Made by a program: the position numbers and the translations under genes | In this document: in pieces, positions 14,084 to 21,337 of the stretch | Position numbering within the stretch: the stretch's first letter is position 1 | How the letters are laid out: every line of letters begins with the position of its first letter | Notes under the pieces: generated by a model | Database searches by the model: none | Seen by the model: only the letters and a program-made list of their open reading frames with translations | What the model was told of the DNA's origin: nothing | DNA from: Caulobacteraceae bacterium UBA5005 | GTDB lineage: Bacteria; Pseudomonadota; Alphaproteobacteria; Caulobacterales; Caulobacteraceae | DNA: 30,252 nucleotides | Assembly (NCBI GenBank): GCA_002398405.1 | Contig: DGYN01000127.1 | Location: 1 to 30,252, forward strand | Reading direction: 5' to 3'

Positions 14084-15846
14084 AAGCTTTGTCCGATACT
14101 CAAGTAGATCTGGTAGGTCGGGTCGCCCTTGCGCTTGGTCAGCGGCACGGCGATGTCGGCCCGGATAGGACCAAAGCCCAGATCATAGCGGACCCCGACG
14201 CCGACGCCCGTGGAAACATTGGAGAAGTCCGGCGCTGCGCTGCTGGAAAGTCCGCCGACGTCGGCGAAAACCACCCCGCCCCACCGCCCGCGGAACTTGT
14301 GCCGCAGCTCAATGGACGTCTCGAAGAGGCCAAGGCCGCCCTGCGGCGTGTTGTCGGTGAGGCGCGGCCCGACCCCCTGATAGGAATAGCCGCGAACCGA
14401 TCCGCCCCCCCCGGCGTAGAAGCGCTTGGAGGCCGGAATATTGTCCAGGTCGCCGCCGACCACCGAGGCGAGGCGCAGACGGCCGGCGACCACCGTCCTG
14501 CCCTGGCTGTCCAGGGGCAGATAGGCGGTGCCCTGGGCCTGGGCGCGAAAGAAGAGGGCCGAGGCGTCGCCGCCGGAAACCGTGGGCTCTCCCGACGCCA
14601 GGATGCGCCAACCCTGGGTCGGATTGAGCGGATCGTTGGACTGGTCCCAGGCAATGAGGGCGAGACCCGAGATCGAGGCCAACTTGCGTTCGCGGACCAG
14701 AGGCACACGCTCATCGGTCTGAGTGACATCGATAGCGCCGCCGAAGGTGCGGTAGGAGGTGCGGCTGTAGCGGAAAGTGAGGTCGGCCCGGGCGACGGCG
14801 CCGATTTCGTCATAGGCGTCGGTCAGCTCCTGATAGAGGCCGCCGCCCACTCGCAGGGTCCTTTGAGCGACCCGCCAGTGCGGCAGGGAAAGCTCGCCTT
14901 CCAGCCGCTGTTCGATCTCAGCAAGGCGGATGAGCGCCGTCAGGGTGTCGGCGCGCCCGAAGCGGTTGTACCAGGTGTAACGGGCGTCGAGACCGATGCC
15001 CTCGCTGCTGGAATAGCCGGCGCCGACTTCCTGCAGCCGGCGCGGGCGCTCTGAAAGGCTGACCAGAACGGGGCGCTTGCCGTCCACCAGGACGTCGGGG
15101 GTCGACAGGGAGACGGTGACGGAGTCGAAGACCTGAGCGTCCAGCAGGCGGCGTTCCAGCTCGGCGACGTCCTCCGGATCGTAGAGATCGCCCGTCTCCC
15201 AGGGGGCCAGCTGGCGGACCCATTCGGGGTTGGTGCGGCCGTTGGTGCGGACCTCGACACCGTCGAGGATGACCAGGGGGCCGGTGGTGACGTGGAAGTC
15301 GGGCAGGACGCCGGTGATGTCGTGGTCGATGATGCCGGGCTGCAGCTCGGCGACGGCGTCGGCGTAGCCAAGTTTCTGCAGGGCCGCGAGCACCCGGCCC
15401 TGGCCTGCATAGATCTCCGCCGTGCGGGCGGGATCGCCGTTCTTCAGGCCAAGGGCGTAGGTTCCCGCCTCCTGGACTTCCGGCGGCGGCGCGGTCCCCT
15501 GCCAGACGATCTTGGGATCGACGATCTTGAACACCGGCCCTGTGGTGATGGTTACGACCGGCTGGTTGGTGTCGGAGACTTCGGGAACGATGATGTGGGC
15601 GTAGTAGCCGAAGCTGGTCAGGACCTGCAGGGCGTCAGCAGCGGCGTCGGTGGAGCGGCGGCGGGCTTCCAGGCGGCTGGCAGGGGGGCGCTCGGCCTCG
15701 CCGATGGCGTTGAGGATCGCCTCACGCACCTCAGCGGGCATGTCTCCGCGGATGGTGGCCCGCGGCTCCTGGGCCTGGGCGATGCCGACGGCCAGGAACT
15801 GGACGCAGGCCGCGCCCGTTACGGCGGCGAGACGAAGTCGGACCAA
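14080..15846 (-). CDS. tamA: Outer-membrane assembly protein TamA (BamA/Omp85 family)
   Basis: This 588-residue Omp85-family protein has a signal peptide (MVRLRLAAVTGAACVQFLAV to IAQA) cut near residue 25. POTRA-type domains lie at about 28-275 and a C-terminal 16-stranded barrel follows. The conserved barrel-lumen loop motif is present as GGSVRGYSYQGVGPR near residue 480, and the last residue is Phe, as expected for outer-membrane barrels. The start is TTG 15846. An in-frame TAG lies 15 nt upstream and GGAAGG sits at good spacing, so no longer start exists. With tamB directly downstream it forms the TAM complex. Confidence 0.93.
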   Translation of the reverse strand: MVRLRLAAVTGAACVQFLAVGIAQAQEPRATIRGDMPAEVREAILNAIGEAERPPASRLEARRRSTDAAADALQVLTSFGYYAHIIVPEVSDTNQPVVTITTGPVFKIVDPKIVWQGTAPPPEVQEAGTYALGLKNGDPARTAEIYAGQGRVLAALQKLGYADAVAELQPGIIDHDITGVLPDFHVTTGPLVILDGVEVRTNGRTNPEWVRQLAPWETGDLYDPEDVAELERRLLDAQVFDSVTVSLSTPDVLVDGKRPVLVSLSERPRRLQEVGAGYSSSEGIGLDARYTWYNRFGRADTLTALIRLAEIEQRLEGELSLPHWRVAQRTLRVGGGLYQELTDAYDEIGAVARADLTFRYSRTSYRTFGGAIDVTQTDERVPLVRERKLASISGLALIAWDQSNDPLNPTQGWRILASGEPTVSGGDASALFFRAQAQGTAYLPLDSQGRTVVAGRLRLASVVGGDLDNIPASKRFYAGGGGSVRGYSYQGVGPRLTDNTPQGGLGLFETSIELRHKFRGRWGGVVFADVGGLSSSAAPDFSNVSTGVGVGVRYDLGFGPIRADIAVPLTKRKGDPTYQIYLSIGQSF

Positions 15847-15885
15847 CCCTTGCCTTCCCTACACGCAGCGCCCCTTGGGGCATGG

Positions 15886-15914
15886 CTTTAACCCGCGCCG
15901 CCTTGCCGTGTCAC
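15886..15914 (-). promoter_or_regulatory. Candidate tamA promoter
   Basis: On the minus strand GTGACA (15914-15909) and TTAAAG (15891-15886) are 17 bp apart. A perfect 14-bp palindrome, CGCCTCGCGAGGCG (15914-15927), touches the -35 element and could be an operator. In the predicted leader GCCCC/GGGGC (15870-15881) can form a short hairpin. The assignment rests on motif resemblance only. Confidence 0.35.
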
Positions 15915-16071
15915 GCCTCGCGAGGCGCGGCGCCCAATTCGTGAGCATCAAGTGATGCGGAGTCCAAACCCTTAAGAAATTCCATGGCGTCGCAGGGTCG
16001 AGTGCGGGCTTGTTCCTAAACGTACAGACGGCGAAAAGGAGACAACGATTCATTCCGGGGGCGCCCTTAGC
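15915..16071. other. Divergent intergenic region, tamA / ATP-grasp operon
   Basis: Besides the tamA promoter candidate this holds GCATCA-AG-TGATGC (15945-15958), a perfect short palindrome, and two GANTC sites (15960-15964 and 16047-16051). A strong AAGGAG ribosome-binding sequence lies at 16036-16041, but the only codon at correct spacing is an ATT at 16048. I cannot place the promoter of the rightward operon. Confidence 0.45.
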
Positions 16072-17547
16072 GTGGCGAAAATAAAGTCAGTGGAAGACGC
16101 GCCGGGCCTGCCTCTCCCCGAGGCGGCCTACATGCCCGGCCGCGCCTATGACGAGATGTTCCTGGCCGACGGGTCAGTGCGGGAGCACTACGAGGCCCTG
16201 AACAGCCGGATGCAGGAGCTGTCGCCGGCCGACCTGGCCGAGCGGCAGAAGATCCAGGAACAGCTGTTCCTGCTGCAGGGCATCACCTTCACGGTGTACG
16301 GGGCCGACACCACGGTCGAGCGAATCATCCCGACCGACGTCTTTCCCCGGATCATCCCCGCCGCCGAATGGGCGATCATCGAGACAGGCCTGGTTCAGCG
16401 CCTGACCGCGCTCAACATGTTTCTGTCGGACATCTACGGCGAACAGAAGATCCTCAAGGACGGCATCCTGCCCCGCGAACTGGTGCTCGGCGCGCCGTCC
16501 TTCCGGCGGGAGATGGTCGGCCTCTATGTGCCGCACGGGGCCTACGCCAACGTCTGCGGCTCGGACCTGATCAGGAATGAGGCCGGGGAATATGTGGTGC
16601 TGGAGGATAACCTGCGGGTTCCGTCCGGCGTCTCCTACATGCTGGCCAACCGCGACGCGGCCAAGCGGGCGTTTCCGGGGACCTATCGCCAGGCGGGGGT
16701 CGCGCCGGTGGAACGCTATCCGGACCTGCTCTTGACCACCTTGAGGAGCCTGGCGTTTGACCTGCGGGCCAATCCGCAGGTCGTGGTGCTGACGCCCGGC
16801 GTCTACAACTCGGCCTATTTCGAGCACGCCTACCTGGCGCGGCTGATGGGCGTTCCCCTGGTCGAGGGCCGCGACCTCGTGGTGCACGACAATATCGTCT
16901 ATATGAAAACCACCGTGGGCCTGCGCCGGGTGGACGTCATCTACCGGCGCGTGGACGACGATTTCATCGATCCCCTGACGTTCAGAAGGGACTCCTCGCT
17001 AGGCGCGGCGGGCCTGTTCAACGCCTACAGGGCCGGCAATGTGGTGATCGCCAACGCGCCGGGGACCGGGGTGGCGGATGACAAGGCGGTCTATGCCTTC
17101 GTCCCCGAGATCATCCAATACTACCTGGGGGAGGACGCGATCCTGCCCAATGTCGAGACCTTCCTGTGCCGCGAGGCCAGTCAGCTGTCCTATGTGCTGG
17201 CCAATCTCGATCAGCTGGTGGTCAAGGCGGTGGGAGCCTCTGGCGGCTACGGCATGCTGGTCGGGCCGCACGCCAGCCAGAAGGAACGAGACGAGTTCGC
17301 GGCGCAGCTGAAGGCCGACCCCGATAACTACATCGCCCAGCCGACCATCCAGCTTTCCACCGCCCCCTGCCTGGTCGACGGGCGGATCGAGCCACGCCAC
17401 ATCGACCTTCGGCCCTTTATCCTGTCCGGCGAGAAGACGGTGGTGACGCCGGGGGCCCTGACTCGCGTGGCGCTGAAGCGCGGTTCGCTGGTGGTCAATT
17501 CCAGCCAGGGGGGCGGGTCGAAGGATACCTGGGTGCTCTCCCAATGA
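16072..17547 (+). CDS. Circularly permuted ATP-grasp protein (DUF404/DUF407 type)
   Basis: This 491-residue protein belongs to the circularly permuted ATP-grasp family that occurs with alpha-E and transglutaminase partners. Conserved features include the N-terminal MPGRAYDEMF, the metal/ATP segment VVLEDNLRVPSG with Glu178-Asp179-Asn180 and Arg182, and LVVKAVGASGGYGMLVGP, where Lys385 and the glycine loop should hold ATP. ATP-grasp enzymes join a carboxylate to an amine or thiol through an acyl-phosphate, so an amide ligase role is likely, but no substrate is established. The start is uncertain: GTG 16072 lacks a Shine-Dalgarno sequence, whereas AAGGAG precedes an in-frame ATT at 16048; ATG 16132 is a shorter option. 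Confidence 0.88.
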   Translation: MAKIKSVEDAPGLPLPEAAYMPGRAYDEMFLADGSVREHYEALNSRMQELSPADLAERQKIQEQLFLLQGITFTVYGADTTVERIIPTDVFPRIIPAAEWAIIETGLVQRLTALNMFLSDIYGEQKILKDGILPRELVLGAPSFRREMVGLYVPHGAYANVCGSDLIRNEAGEYVVLEDNLRVPSGVSYMLANRDAAKRAFPGTYRQAGVAPVERYPDLLLTTLRSLAFDLRANPQVVVLTPGVYNSAYFEHAYLARLMGVPLVEGRDLVVHDNIVYMKTTVGLRRVDVIYRRVDDDFIDPLTFRRDSSLGAAGLFNAYRAGNVVIANAPGTGVADDKAVYAFVPEIIQYYLGEDAILPNVETFLCREASQLSYVLANLDQLVVKAVGASGGYGMLVGPHASQKERDEFAAQLKADPDNYIAQPTIQLSTAPCLVDGRIEPRHIDLRPFILSGEKTVVTPGALTRVALKRGSLVVNSSQGGGSKDTWVLSQ

Positions 17548-18485
17548 TGCTCGCCCGCGTTGCCGACAGCCTTTACTGGATCGGCCGCTATATCGAGCGG
17601 GCCGAACATATGAGCCGGCTGGCCGACGTCATGCTGATGGCGAGCCTGGATCAGAGCGAGAGCGCCGGGCAATCGGCGCGGATCGCGCTTGCCGCCGTTG
17701 GCGAACCGGATGACGCGACCGCCGCCATGGACCCCTTGGGCGCGGCCTATGACCTGCTGTTCAACCGGGAGGATCACGGCTCGGTCGTGACCTCCATCTC
17801 CCGCGCCCGCGAGAACGCCCGCCAGGTGCGCGACCAGATCACCGCGGAGATGTGGGAGCGGCTGAACCTGCTCTATCTGCGGATCACCGCCAAGGACGCC
17901 GAACGGGAGTTCGCGGCCGGATCGTCCAGCTATCTGCACGGCATCGTCGCCGACCTGCACCTGTTCAAGGGCGCGGCCGACGCCACCATGAGCCACGGCG
18001 AGGGTTGGCGGTTCCTGCTGGTGGGGGTCTATCTGGAACGGGCTCAGCTGATCGCGCGGCTATTGGACATCTCGTTTGGCGCGAGCCGGACGCCCGTGAC
18101 CGACCACCTGGTGCAGATGAGCCTGCTGCGCATGGCCTGCGCGCTCGAGCCCTATCTGCGGGTCTACACCTCCGACATCCAGCCCAGGCACATCCTGGAG
18201 TTCCTGCTGTTTAACGAGGAGTTCCCGCGCTCGATCCGCTTCGCCACCGCGCGCATGGAAGAGCATTTGAAGGCCATCTCGCGCCACGCCGAGGCGACCG
18301 GCGCGGCGCCCGAACGCCTGGCGGGGCGGCTGTCATCGCGCCTGGAATTCGCTGACCCCGAGGAACTGGCCGAGGTGGGCGCCGGCGATATCCTGAAGAC
18401 CGTGGTCAATGAGTGCGCCCGCATTCACGGCGCCATCTATGAGACCTTCGTGGCTTACCCCATCGACGAGAGGCTGCCGGCCTGA
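17544..18485 (+). CDS. Alpha-E domain protein (DUF403)
   Basis: This 313-residue, mostly helical protein is an alpha-E family member. It begins with the family signature MMLARVADSLYWIGRYIERAEHMSRL. Conserved internal stretches include RENARQVRDQITAEMWERLNLLY near 90-112 and a C-terminal helix ending CARIHGAIYETFVAYP. The family has no known catalytic motif and is found almost only beside the circularly permuted ATP-grasp protein and a transglutaminase-like protein, so it probably forms a complex with one of them or binds their substrate. It overlaps the gene before by ATGA and the gene after by TGATG. A second Met at codon 2 could also start it. Confidence 0.9.
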   Translation: MMLARVADSLYWIGRYIERAEHMSRLADVMLMASLDQSESAGQSARIALAAVGEPDDATAAMDPLGAAYDLLFNREDHGSVVTSISRARENARQVRDQITAEMWERLNLLYLRITAKDAEREFAAGSSSYLHGIVADLHLFKGAADATMSHGEGWRFLLVGVYLERAQLIARLLDISFGASRTPVTDHLVQMSLLRMACALEPYLRVYTSDIQPRHILEFLLFNEEFPRSIRFATARMEEHLKAISRHAEATGAAPERLAGRLSSRLEFADPEELAEVGAGDILKTVVNECARIHGAIYETFVAYPIDERLPA

Positions 18486-19459
18486 TGCTGCTCGAGATCC
18501 GACACCTCACCCAGTATCACTACGCGGAGCCCGTGCGCGAAAGCGTCATGGAGCTTTGGATGCAGCCGCAGAAGACCGCCCGCCAGCGGCTGGTGAGCTT
18601 CGAGCTGCAGCTGGACCCGCCGGCCCACCACTTCAGCTACGCCGACGTCTACGGCAACGCGGTCTATCATTTCGACGTCCCCCACCCGCACGACCTTTTG
18701 ACCATCCGCGCCCACGCGGCGGTGGAGACAAGCCCCGCGCCGGTCCTGCCGCAGCAGCTGGACATGGGCGAATGGGACCGGATGAAGAGCGATTTCATCC
18801 GTGGCGAATGGTTCGATTTCCTTAGGCCACATGGGTTTGCCGCGCCCACCGAACTCCTGGCCGCCTTCATCGCCGAGCACGATTTGGAGGACCTTAAGCG
18901 CGAGGATCCGCTGACCGCGATGATCCGGCTTAATGAGACCATCTCCCGGGCGTTCTCCTACCTGCCCGGCGTCACCGAGGCCGACAGCCCCATCGATCTG
19001 GCGCTCAAGACCCGAAGCGGGGTGTGCCAGGACTTCGCCCACATCATGATCACCATCTGCCGGCTATGGGGGATTCCTGCCCGGTACGTCTCGGGCTATC
19101 TGTTCACCGACCGGGCGGGCGCCGACCGGTCCTCGCCGGACGCGACCCATGCCTGGGTGGAGGTCTTCCTGCCGTCCCTGCGCTGGGTGGGGTTCGACCC
19201 GACCAACAACCTTTTGGTCTCCGAGCGGCATGTCGGGGTGGCGGTCGGCCGCGACTATGACGACGTCCCGCCTTCGCGCGGCGTCTACAAGGGCGAGGCG
19301 GATTCAGAACTGCTTGTCGCCGTGTCCGTCGGCCGCGCCAAGGCGGCGCACGTGGAGCCAGAATTGACCAGGCCCAGCGCCCGGCCCAAGGCGGACGCCA
19401 AGCGGCCCAGGCCCGATGCGGCCTATCGCGAATACCAGCAGCAACAGCAGCAGCAATAA
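18485..19459 (+). CDS. Transglutaminase-like cysteine peptidase with polyglutamine tail
   Basis: This 324-residue protein has the bacterial transglutaminase N-terminal domain (about 1-85, starting MLLEIRHLTQYHYAEPV) and a papain-like transglutaminase core. The catalytic triad is complete: Cys181 (SGVCQDFAH), His222 (DATHAWVEV) and Asp238 (GFDPTNN). Prokaryotic members are mostly thought to be peptidases rather than cross-linkers. No signal peptide is seen, so it should act in the cytoplasm with the ATP-grasp and alpha-E proteins encoded just before it. The C-terminal 45 residues are Pro/Lys/Arg-rich and end in seven glutamines encoded by CAG/CAA repeats, which looks like a disordered, slippage-prone tail. 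Family is firm; biological role is open. Confidence 0.92.
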   Translation: MLLEIRHLTQYHYAEPVRESVMELWMQPQKTARQRLVSFELQLDPPAHHFSYADVYGNAVYHFDVPHPHDLLTIRAHAAVETSPAPVLPQQLDMGEWDRMKSDFIRGEWFDFLRPHGFAAPTELLAAFIAEHDLEDLKREDPLTAMIRLNETISRAFSYLPGVTEADSPIDLALKTRSGVCQDFAHIMITICRLWGIPARYVSGYLFTDRAGADRSSPDATHAWVEVFLPSLRWVGFDPTNNLLVSERHVGVAVGRDYDDVPPSRGVYKGEADSELLVAVSVGRAKAAHVEPELTRPSARPKADAKRPRPDAAYREYQQQQQQQ

Positions 19460-19471
19460 GACTGTTATTGC
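19453..19471. terminator. Inverted repeat spanning two convergent stop codons
   Basis: GCAATAA (19453-19459) and TTATTGC (19465-19471) pair perfectly around a 5-nt loop. The left arm contains the transglutaminase TAA and the right arm contains the TAA of the ABC ATPase gene on the other strand. The gap between genes is 5 bp, so this is the only local structure that could mark the end of both transcripts. The stem is short and AT-rich, so termination is weakly supported. Confidence 0.3.
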
Positions 19472-20304
19472 GAGCCGCGCGGGGCCAGGCGGATGAAGGC
19501 CTGGGCCGGTCCGTCCGGCTGGCCGCCCGCCGCAAGGCTGCTGAAATCGCCGATGAAGCGGCCGCCCTCCACCCTTCCCTCGATGCGTTTCGAGAGGCCG
19601 ACAAATCCCGCGACGAAGGGAGTGGCGGGGGCTTCCTGGATTTCCGCGGGAGTTCCCACCTGCTCGAGGCGGCCCTCGTTCAGCACGGCCACCCGGTCGG
19701 CGAGCTCGAGGGCTTCTTCCTGATCGTGGGTGACGAAGAGGGTGGTGACCCCGGTGGCGTCGTGGATACGGCGCAACTCCCGGCGCAGGGACCGGCGCAC
19801 TGTAGCGTCCAGGGCGCCGAAGGGCTCGTCCAGGAGGAGAACGCGGGGGCTTAAGGCCAGCGCCCGGGCCAGCGCCACCCGCTGCCGCTGGCCACCGGAA
19901 AGCTGACCCGGATAGCGGGCGCCCTGGCCTTCTAGCTCGACCAGCTTAAGCAGGTCATCGACCTTGGCCGTGATCTCCGCGGGGGATGGGCGGACCTTCA
20001 TGACATCCAGGCCGAAGGAGATATTCCTGTTCAGGTTCAGATGCTTGAAAAGCGCATATTGCTGGAAGACGAAACCGAAGCGGCGCGCCTCGGCGGGCGT
20101 GCGGGTAACATCCTCGCCATCGAAGGCGATCTGGCCGGCGTCGGGGAAATCAAGGCCGGCGATGAGGCGCAAAAGCGTGGTCTTGCCCGATCCCGAGGGG
20201 CCGAGCAGGGCCAGGAGTTCACCGTCGCGGACCTCCAACGACACGTCTCTGACCGCCGGATAGCGGCCGAAGGACTTGGACACCTGGCGGATCGATAGGG
20301 TCAT
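19465..20304 (-). CDS. CysA-like ABC transporter ATP-binding protein, orphan
   Basis: This 279-residue ABC ATPase resembles sulfate/thiosulfate CysA. It has Walker A GPSGSGKT (35-42), the Q-loop FVFQQYALF near 79-86, signature LSGGQRQR (135-142), Walker B LLLDEP with Asp159-Glu160, and the switch His193 (FVTHDQEEA). After the ATPase core only about 40 residues remain (GFVGLSKRIEGRVEGG), a shortened TOBE-like tail; E. coli CysA has about 365 residues. No CysT/CysW permease or binding-protein gene lies nearby. It follows a TSUP permease gene by 2 bp and is surely co-transcribed with it. It may serve a permease encoded elsewhere. Confidence 0.87.
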   Translation of the reverse strand: MTLSIRQVSKSFGRYPAVRDVSLEVRDGELLALLGPSGSGKTTLLRLIAGLDFPDAGQIAFDGEDVTRTPAEARRFGFVFQQYALFKHLNLNRNISFGLDVMKVRPSPAEITAKVDDLLKLVELEGQGARYPGQLSGGQRQRVALARALALSPRVLLLDEPFGALDATVRRSLRRELRRIHDATGVTTLFVTHDQEEALELADRVAVLNEGRLEQVGTPAEIQEAPATPFVAGFVGLSKRIEGRVEGGRFIGDFSSLAAGGQPDGPAQAFIRLAPRGSQ

Positions 20305-20306
20305 GG

Positions 20307-21113
20307 TCAGGACCTAATCAACTCGAAAGCCTGCCAGAGCGCCAGGGCGACGACGAGGATGCCGGTGGCCCAGGTCAGGGCCCGCAGCGGGAGGATCTTT
20401 GTGGTCCAGCCGGCGAAGGGCGCGGCGACAATGCCGCCGGCGATCAGGCCGCCGATCGACCAGGCCAGGCCCGCCATGCCCTCGGCTTCCCAGCCGCCTG
20501 TCAGGAGCGAGACCAGAAAGGCGCCGGAGACAGCGGCGGCGACGAAGAACTCGGCGGTGTTGGTGGTGCCGATGGCGTGGCGGGGATTGGCGCCCGCGCC
20601 CAGCAGGGTCGAGGTGACGACGGGGCCCCACCCTCCCCCGCCGACGGCGTCGAAGAAGCCGCCGACCAGTCCCAGGCCGAAGGGCCGGGTGTTGGGCATG
20701 ACCTTGGGCCTTGTCCCGCGCCAGGCCCGCCACAGAATGACGAGGCCCATGACGCCGAGCCAGGCGACGACGTAGGGCTTGATCAACTTGCCGTCGACGT
20801 TGGTGAGGATGTAGGCGCCCAGGACGCCGCCGAGCATGCCGCCGGCCGCAAGGGCGACCAGCAGCTTCACATCGACATTGCGATAAATGGCGTGGGAAAT
20901 GGCCGAGGCCGCGCCCGTAAAGGTCTTAGCCGCATGGACGGAGGCTGAAACCGACGCCGGGGGCACGCCCAGGGACAGGAGAACGGTCGAGGACACGACG
21001 CCGTAGCCCATGCCCAGGGCGCCGTCGATCAGCTGGGCCGCAACGCCCACAGCCGCAAAAATCCAGAAATCGGGATCGATCAAAACGCCGGGCGCTCCGC
21101 TGTGCCGGGCCAC
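20307..21113 (-). CDS. TSUP-family (TauE/SafE) anion permease
   Basis: This 268-residue membrane protein has about eight hydrophobic helices and TSUP family marks. These are the N-terminal half QLIDGALGMGYGVVSSTVLLSLG with HAAKTFTGAASAISH, and the repeated second half GFFDAVGGGGWGPV with IGTTNTAEFFVA. TSUP proteins move sulfite, thiosulfate, sulfoacetate or related organic sulfur anions, and it lies beside a CysA-like ATPase, which supports a sulfur substrate. The start is uncertain: GTG 21113 gives the full frame, while TTG 21083 with an upstream GGAG would begin just before DPDFWIFAAVG. Direction of transport is not determined. Confidence 0.87.
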   Translation of the reverse strand: MARHSGAPGVLIDPDFWIFAAVGVAAQLIDGALGMGYGVVSSTVLLSLGVPPASVSASVHAAKTFTGAASAISHAIYRNVDVKLLVALAAGGMLGGVLGAYILTNVDGKLIKPYVVAWLGVMGLVILWRAWRGTRPKVMPNTRPFGLGLVGGFFDAVGGGGWGPVVTSTLLGAGANPRHAIGTTNTAEFFVAAAVSGAFLVSLLTGGWEAEGMAGLAWSIGGLIAGGIVAAPFAGWTTKILPLRALTWATGILVVALALWQAFELIRS

Positions 21114-21337
21114 TGCCTAGCCCCGTCACAGGCCTGAAGCAAAGCTCAGAAATACTGAGGGCGGCTTAGACAGGGTTGTATCAATTGTGGACATCGAGCG
21201 TGGCGTGAGTCTTGCGAGGCGCATTCCTGTGGCAATTACGAGTGATTTTAGGGTTTTAAACTTGCTTCCCCAGGGCTTTGCGTCATAGAGAGCGCTGTTC
21301 CGTGGGGCGGAAAAGAAGGTTGGGAGCGGCAAACCCA
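21114..21337. other. Divergent intergenic region, TSUP permease / TIR protein
   Basis: This 224-bp gap is more AT-rich than its surroundings, especially 21236-21265. It contains CTCAG-AAATA-CTGAG (21145-21159), an inverted repeat upstream of the permease gene, and one GANTC site (21207-21211). It should hold both divergent promoters, but I cannot place them with confidence. No gene is supported. Confidence 0.4.
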
